From assembly GCF_024710845.1 (NCBI RefSeq), contig NZ_JANJTZ010000056.1, positions 186,001-250,000 on the forward strand: DNA of 64,000 nt, read 5' to 3'. Below the pieces are notes generated by a model that had not been told where the DNA came from, did not search any database, and saw nothing but the letters and a program-made list of their open reading frames with translations. Positions 59,741 through 64,000 of this stretch are shown here, in pieces (position 1 is the stretch's first letter; each line of letters begins with the position of its first letter). The stretch is from Mesorhizobium sp. (lineage in GTDB: Bacteria > Pseudomonadota > Alphaproteobacteria > Rhizobiales > Rhizobiaceae). A program made the translations under genes and the position numbers.

Positions 59741-61050
59741 AGTCTCGCGAGCCAGGTGGCGATGCCCGGGAAGACTGTCAGCACGGCCAGGCACGCAACC
59801 ATTGCCAGCACGAAGGGAAACGCGCCGCGGAAGATGTCGCCGACCTTCAGGGTTCGGTCGTCGATGGACGATTTGATCGTATAGACCGAGAGCCCGAAGG
59901 GCGGAGTCAACAAGCCGATCTCGACCGCGACAACCGTCATCACGCCGAACCAGATCAGGTCGAAGCCGGCGGCCTTCGCAACCGGCAGCGCGATCGGCAG
60001 CAGGATCAGCATGATCGAGATGGAATCGATGAAGCAGCCCATCACGATCACCAGCGCCAGGAACAGGAGCAGGAAGCCGTAGGGTCCGAGCGTGCCGCCG
60101 ATGAGGAATTCCGCCAGCGCTGCCGGTAGGCCCGACATCGCCAGCATGCGGCTGAAGAAGGTCGCCGCGACGATCAGGAACAGGACCGAGACGGTGATCT
60201 GACCGGTCTCGACCAGCAGCGACCAGAATCGCGAGCCGGTGAGCGAGCGCCGCAGAAGGGCGATCAGCAGCGCGCCGAGCGCGCCCATCGCGCCGGCTTC
60301 GGTGGGGTTCAGGAAGCCGCCATAAAGCCCGCCCAGCACGACAAGCACGAGCATGACGATCGGCGAGCCCTTGCGCAGCATGTCCGCTGTACCCATCGCC
60401 TCGCCGACTGCGCCGCGCCGTTCCTCGACGAAGACGAAATCAGGCTTCCACCAGGCGAGCAGCAGGATAGTAAAGGCGAACAGGATCGACAGGAGGATGC
60501 CAGGGCCGACGCCGGAGAGGAACATGCGCCCGACCGATTCCTCGGCCAACACCGCATAGACGACCATCAGCAGCGACGGTGGAATTAGCATGCCGAGCAC
60601 GGAGCTTCCGGCGACCACGCCAGTGGAGAATTTCCGCGTGTAGCCATGTCGCGTCATTTCGGGCACTGCGATACGCGAGAAGACCGAAGCCGAAGCCACC
60701 GAGATGCCGGTGATCGAGGCGAACACGGCGTTGGCGAAGACGGTCGCGATACCGAGCCCTGCCTTCACCCGCCGCAGCAAGCGCTCGAAAATGTCGAACG
60801 TGTCCTTGCCAACGCCCGAGATCGTGACCAGCAGTCCCATCAGCACGAAGAGCGGGACGATGGCGAAGAGATATTCTTCCAGGCTGTCGTTGGCGACCGA
60901 ACCCAGCATGCGCAACGCCACGCTCTCGTTGCGGATCAGCGCGACCGCGCCGAAAGAGGACGCCATCATGGCTACGCCGATCGGCATGCCGAGCACAATG
61001 AGGAGGAGCAGGACCGCGATGGCCGCGATGCCGATCTCGATTCCGGTCAT
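59737..61050 (-). CDS. dctM: TRAP transporter large permease DctM
   Basis: GSSVLGMLIPPSLLMVVYAVLAEESVG. Confidence 0.92.
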   Translation of the reverse strand: MTGIEIGIAAIAVLLLLIVLGMPIGVAMMASSFGAVALIRNESVALRMLGSVANDSLEEYLFAIVPLFVLMGLLVTISGVGKDTFDIFERLLRRVKAGLGIATVFANAVFASITGISVASASVFSRIAVPEMTRHGYTRKFSTGVVAGSSVLGMLIPPSLLMVVYAVLAEESVGRMFLSGVGPGILLSILFAFTILLLAWWKPDFVFVEERRGAVGEAMGTADMLRKGSPIVMLVLVVLGGLYGGFLNPTEAGAMGALGALLIALLRRSLTGSRFWSLLVETGQITVSVLFLIVAATFFSRMLAMSGLPAALAEFLIGGTLGPYGFLLLFLALVIVMGCFIDSISIMLILLPIALPVAKAAGFDLIWFGVMTVVAVEIGLLTPPFGLSVYTIKSSIDDRTLKVGDIFRGAFPFVLAMVACLAVLTVFPGIATWLARL

Positions 61051-61619
61051 TGGGCACCATCTCCGGATTTAGCGAGGCTGCGCATGCGGCTGAGCGCCAA
61101 GAGGACGAATTGCACCGACGCCACCACGGCGCCGATGAAGATGAGCGCGCGGAAGGGTGAAGTCGGCATGGTCAGAACGCCGGTCACGCCGATGAATTCG
61201 CGGTGGTCGATGTCGCGCCAGAGGATGCCCCAACTCGCCCAGGCAATGCCTGCGCACAGTGCCGCGCCGACGAGGTCCCACACGGCGCGTATCGCGAGCG
61301 CAGCGCGCGGCCGGGACCGCGCCACGGCGTCCAGAACGAAGTCGGTGCTCGCGAGGCGGTCGTTTCTGACCGCGGCAGCAAGCTGAAGGAAGACGATGAG
61401 CACCACAGTCAGCGCGCCGAGCTCGGCGATCAGCGGCAGCGATGCGCCGACGAGGTTGCGCACCAGAACGTCGGCCACGATGATCGCCATCAGGAAGACG
61501 ATCAGGATCGTGCCGAGCGCGGCGAGACCGTCGACGCCGCGGGTCCATACTAGCGATGGTCCGCCGATGCCGCGCGGAAGAGTCTCTTCCGCGCGGGTGC
61601 TGTCGCTGTCATGCTCCAT
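61047..61619 (-). CDS. dctQ: TRAP transporter small permease DctQ
   Basis: VADVLVRNLVGASLPLIAELGALTVVLIVFLQLAAAVRNDRLASTDFV; ATGA overlap. Confidence 0.87.
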   Translation of the reverse strand: MEHDSDSTRAEETLPRGIGGPSLVWTRGVDGLAALGTILIVFLMAIIVADVLVRNLVGASLPLIAELGALTVVLIVFLQLAAAVRNDRLASTDFVLDAVARSRPRAALAIRAVWDLVGAALCAGIAWASWGILWRDIDHREFIGVTGVLTMPTSPFRALIFIGAVVASVQFVLLALSRMRSLAKSGDGAQ

Positions 61620-61645
61620 GTCCGCCCCCGGTCGCCGTCAGCGGC

Positions 61646-62725
61646 CTACATGCCCTTGTCCCAGTCGCGGGCCGGCTTTTCGCCGGCGGCGCGCAGGCCA
61701 TCCATGTAGGCCTTCATGAAGGCCTTGCCCGGCAGGCCGCGAGACTCGGCGTCCGCCGCCCATTCGCCGGCGATGTCCGGCAGGCCGTCGACCCATTTCT
61801 GGCGGTCGCCGGCCGGCAGCTCAGAGATCGTGACCGGCGGGTTCTGGCCCTTGCCGAGTTCGACCATCTTGCCGAAGGCCGCCTCATGCCGCTCCAGAAG
61901 GTCCTTGCCATGCGCTTCGGTGTAGAACTTGCCGGCGGCGACCATCGCCTCCTGAACCGCCGGAGGCAGCGCGTCCCACGAATCCTTGTTGATCGCTACA
62001 GCGCCGGAGAAGGCCGTGCCGATGCGGACGCGGGTGATATAGGGCGCGACCTCATAGAGCTTTGCCGGCAGCACGCCGAGCGCCAGCGACAGCACGCCGT
62101 CTGACACGCCGGTCTGGATGTCGGTGTAGAAAGTCGGCAGCGAGCCGTCGACGGCGTTGGCGCCGGTGCCGCGCAGCCACTGGCCAAGCACGCCGGGTGC
62201 TGAGAGCTTCATTCCATTCAGGTCAGCGACGCCGGTGATCTGCTTCTTGGTGTAGATGTCGTAGTCGTCTGTGCCGGTGAGGCCGAGGACCTTCAGGTTG
62301 TACTGCTCCCACTCCTTCTTGAATGCCTCGTTGTTCTCGAGCAGGTCGCCCATGACCTTGAGCTGGACCGGCGGGTTCGCGGTCGAGAAAGGCGCGTAGG
62401 TCGAGGCCTGGCTCAGCGGCAGCTTGGCGCCTTCGAGGAAGGAGAACACCCAGCCGATGTCGGTCACGCCTTCCTGCACCGATGTGAGCGTGGCGTTGGC
62501 CTTGTAGAGCGAGCCGCCGAAGGCCTCGTTCCACTTGATCTTGTACTCGCCCTTCTCGGCCAGGAGCCGATCGGTTTCCGCCATGAAGTGCGACTTGATC
62601 ATGCCCACCCACGGAATCGCCAGCGGATGGCTCGACGCCACCGTCAGTTCGATCTCCTCCACGGCATAGGCAGCGGTCGGCAGCGCCATCATGGCGCCCA
62701 TCAGCATTCCGGTCAGTCTGTACAT
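61646..62725 (-). CDS. dctP: TRAP transporter substrate-binding protein DctP
   Basis: Signal peptide; SSHPLAIPWVGMIKSHFMAETDRLL; GVADLNGMKLSAPG. Confidence 0.9.
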   Translation of the reverse strand: MYRLTGMLMGAMMALPTAAYAVEEIELTVASSHPLAIPWVGMIKSHFMAETDRLLAEKGEYKIKWNEAFGGSLYKANATLTSVQEGVTDIGWVFSFLEGAKLPLSQASTYAPFSTANPPVQLKVMGDLLENNEAFKKEWEQYNLKVLGLTGTDDYDIYTKKQITGVADLNGMKLSAPGVLGQWLRGTGANAVDGSLPTFYTDIQTGVSDGVLSLALGVLPAKLYEVAPYITRVRIGTAFSGAVAINKDSWDALPPAVQEAMVAAGKFYTEAHGKDLLERHEAAFGKMVELGKGQNPPVTISELPAGDRQKWVDGLPDIAGEWAADAESRGLPGKAFMKAYMDGLRAAGEKPARDWDKGM

Positions 62726-62743
62726 GTTGGTTCCTCCCAGGAT

Positions 62744-63127
62744 CTACAAAATCGTGAACTTCTGGCTCGACAGGTCGAGCCGCACCGTCATCGTTCCCTC
62801 GTTGATCATCCACGGCCTGACCGTGAATCTGCGCGCACCGCTCCTGTGCATCGGATCGCGCTCGGCGATCTCCACCGCTTCGGCACGGTTTGCGGCTCGC
62901 ACGACGACGAGCCCATCGCCGTTCCATTCCTGCTCGTCGTCGCTCCACATCGGACCGGCGGCGAACATGATCCCCTCGCGCTCGAGCTGCATCTGAAACG
63001 CCAGATGCTCTCCCAGCCCCTGCAGGATCGGTTCCATCCCACCCGTAGGTACGGTGAACACCGCGTAGAGCTGCTTCTGCAGCATCGCACTGCTGGCTGT
63101 CTTCACGTCGGCGACTGGTAGCCCCAT
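62744..63127 (-). CDS. YCII-related domain protein
   Basis: LAFQMQLEREGIMFAAGPMWSDD... RAEAVEIAERDPMHRSGARRFTVRPW. Confidence 0.75.
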   Translation of the reverse strand: MGLPVADVKTASSAMLQKQLYAVFTVPTGGMEPILQGLGEHLAFQMQLEREGIMFAAGPMWSDDEQEWNGDGLVVVRAANRAEAVEIAERDPMHRSGARRFTVRPWMINEGTMTVRLDLSSQKFTIL

Positions 63128-63150
63128 ACGTCCTCCCTACTCCCTTGCCG

Positions 63151-64000
63151 TCACCGAGCCTTACGCGCTGCGATCTCGGCCCGGATCTCCTCGCCGTGCT
63201 CGTCCAGCGTCGGCGGCGGCAGGATCGACAGGTCCGCCTCACCGTCGAAATTGTAGGGCGCCCGCACTGTCGTGAACGGTCCCATTTCCGTATGATCGGC
63301 CGAGACCTTGATCTTGAGATGAACCGCCTGCGGATCTTCCAGCGCCTCGTTCGAATCGTAGGCGGGCGAGTGCGGCACCTCGTTCTTCAGCAGGATGTCG
63401 CACCACTCGTCGCGGCTGCGGCTCTCGAACACCGGCCGCAGCAGCTCGATCAGCGCCTGCTGGTTCTCGATGCGGGCAGTGCGCTCGGCGAAGCGCGGAT
63501 CGGTCATAAGCTCCGGCAGCCCGACGGACTCGACCAGCCCCTCCCAGAACTTCGGCGGGGAGGACAGGTGGATCGCCACCCATTTCCCGTCGGAACAGGC
63601 GAACGTGTAGGACTGCGACACCATCGGGCGCGACAGCGGTCCCATCACCTCGCCGACCGAGAAATAGTGGGTGAAGCTGTCCAGGTTGAAATGGCACATC
63701 GCTTCAAGCATCGAGATGTCGAGGCGGCGGCCCTTGCCAGTCGACACCCGCTCCAGCAGAGCGGCCACGATGCCTAGCGCCGCGTAATGACCGGTGACGG
63801 CGTCGGCGATCGCCGGGCCGATCACACGCGGATTGGTCGGCGGGGTCAGCAGGCGCAGATAGGCGCTCGCGGCCTGCGCCACCGTGTCGTAGGCGGGCCG
63901 GTCGCGCGCCGGGCCGGTCGGGCCGAAGCCGGAGATGGCGCAATAGACCAGCCGCGGATTGATCCGGTGCAGTTCCTCCTCACCGGCACCGAGCTTCTCG
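63151..64000 (-). CDS. CaiB/BaiF family CoA-transferase (5' end beyond window)
   Basis: GRRLDISMLEAMCHFNLDSFTHYF; ...CAISGFGPTGPARDRPAYDTVAQAASAY runs to window edge. Confidence 0.92.
   Translation of the reverse strand, partial: EKLGAGEEELHRINPRLVYCAISGFGPTGPARDRPAYDTVAQAASAYLRLLTPPTNPRVIGPAIADAVTGHYAALGIVAALLERVSTGKGRRLDISMLEAMCHFNLDSFTHYFSVGEVMGPLSRPMVSQSYTFACSDGKWVAIHLSSPPKFWEGLVESVGLPELMTDPRFAERTARIENQQALIELLRPVFESRSRDEWCDILLKNEVPHSPAYDSNEALEDPQAVHLKIKVSADHTEMGPFTTVRAPYNFDGEADLSILPPPTLDEHGEEIRAEIAARKAR

Overview
A 64-kb, GC-rich window with the gene content of a Rhizobiales/Phyllobacteriaceae-type alphaproteobacterium (taxonomy is inference). Layout: (1) 0-7 kb: hsp20/DUF2267/phosphoribosyltransferase operon, MacB-like ABC/FtsX/HlyD exporter and a host-attachment-family gene, each preceded by an FNR/FixK-like TTGAN6TCAA box. 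(2) RecQ helicase. (3) 9.4-18.1 kb: branched-chain-type ABC importer (SBP-livGFHM), SDR and two convergent GMC oxidoreductases; both outer promoters carry the same TTGTCATACA-type palindromic operator. (4) 18.6-45.4 kb: a candidate genomic island of about 26.8 kb at the 3' end of guaA. It is bounded by an imperfect direct repeat of the guaA terminus (22/25 by hand), has a decayed DUF4102-type integrase beside guaA, repeated ACCGTCAG octamers just inside both ends, and relics of an SNF2-type helicase/methylase, an AbiEii toxin and an ABC ATPase. Its cargo is two IclR-associated catabolic clusters: one with tandem DAPG-hydrolase(PhlG)-like proteins, two paralogous SBPs, a cyclase, HADH, SDR, a second liv transporter and BKACE; the other with a class I P450/ferredoxin/reductase system, extradiol dioxygenase, FAH hydrolase, TRAP transporter and an MhpA-like hydroxylase. 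(5) 45.4-51 kb: guaA, MarR, MTA/SAH nucleosidase, thioesterase, TspO, RsmB-like methyltransferase. (6) 51.2-57.8 kb: DUF2126 transglutaminase, fused circularly permuted ATP-grasp/alpha-E protein and a second transglutaminase (a predicted, poorly characterised peptide-modification system). (7) MFS, FMN reductase, TRAP transporter, YCII-like protein and a partial CaiB/BaiF CoA-transferase. No rRNA, tRNA, CRISPR array or intact transposase was recognised. All family calls come from reading the protein sequences; no database search was run.
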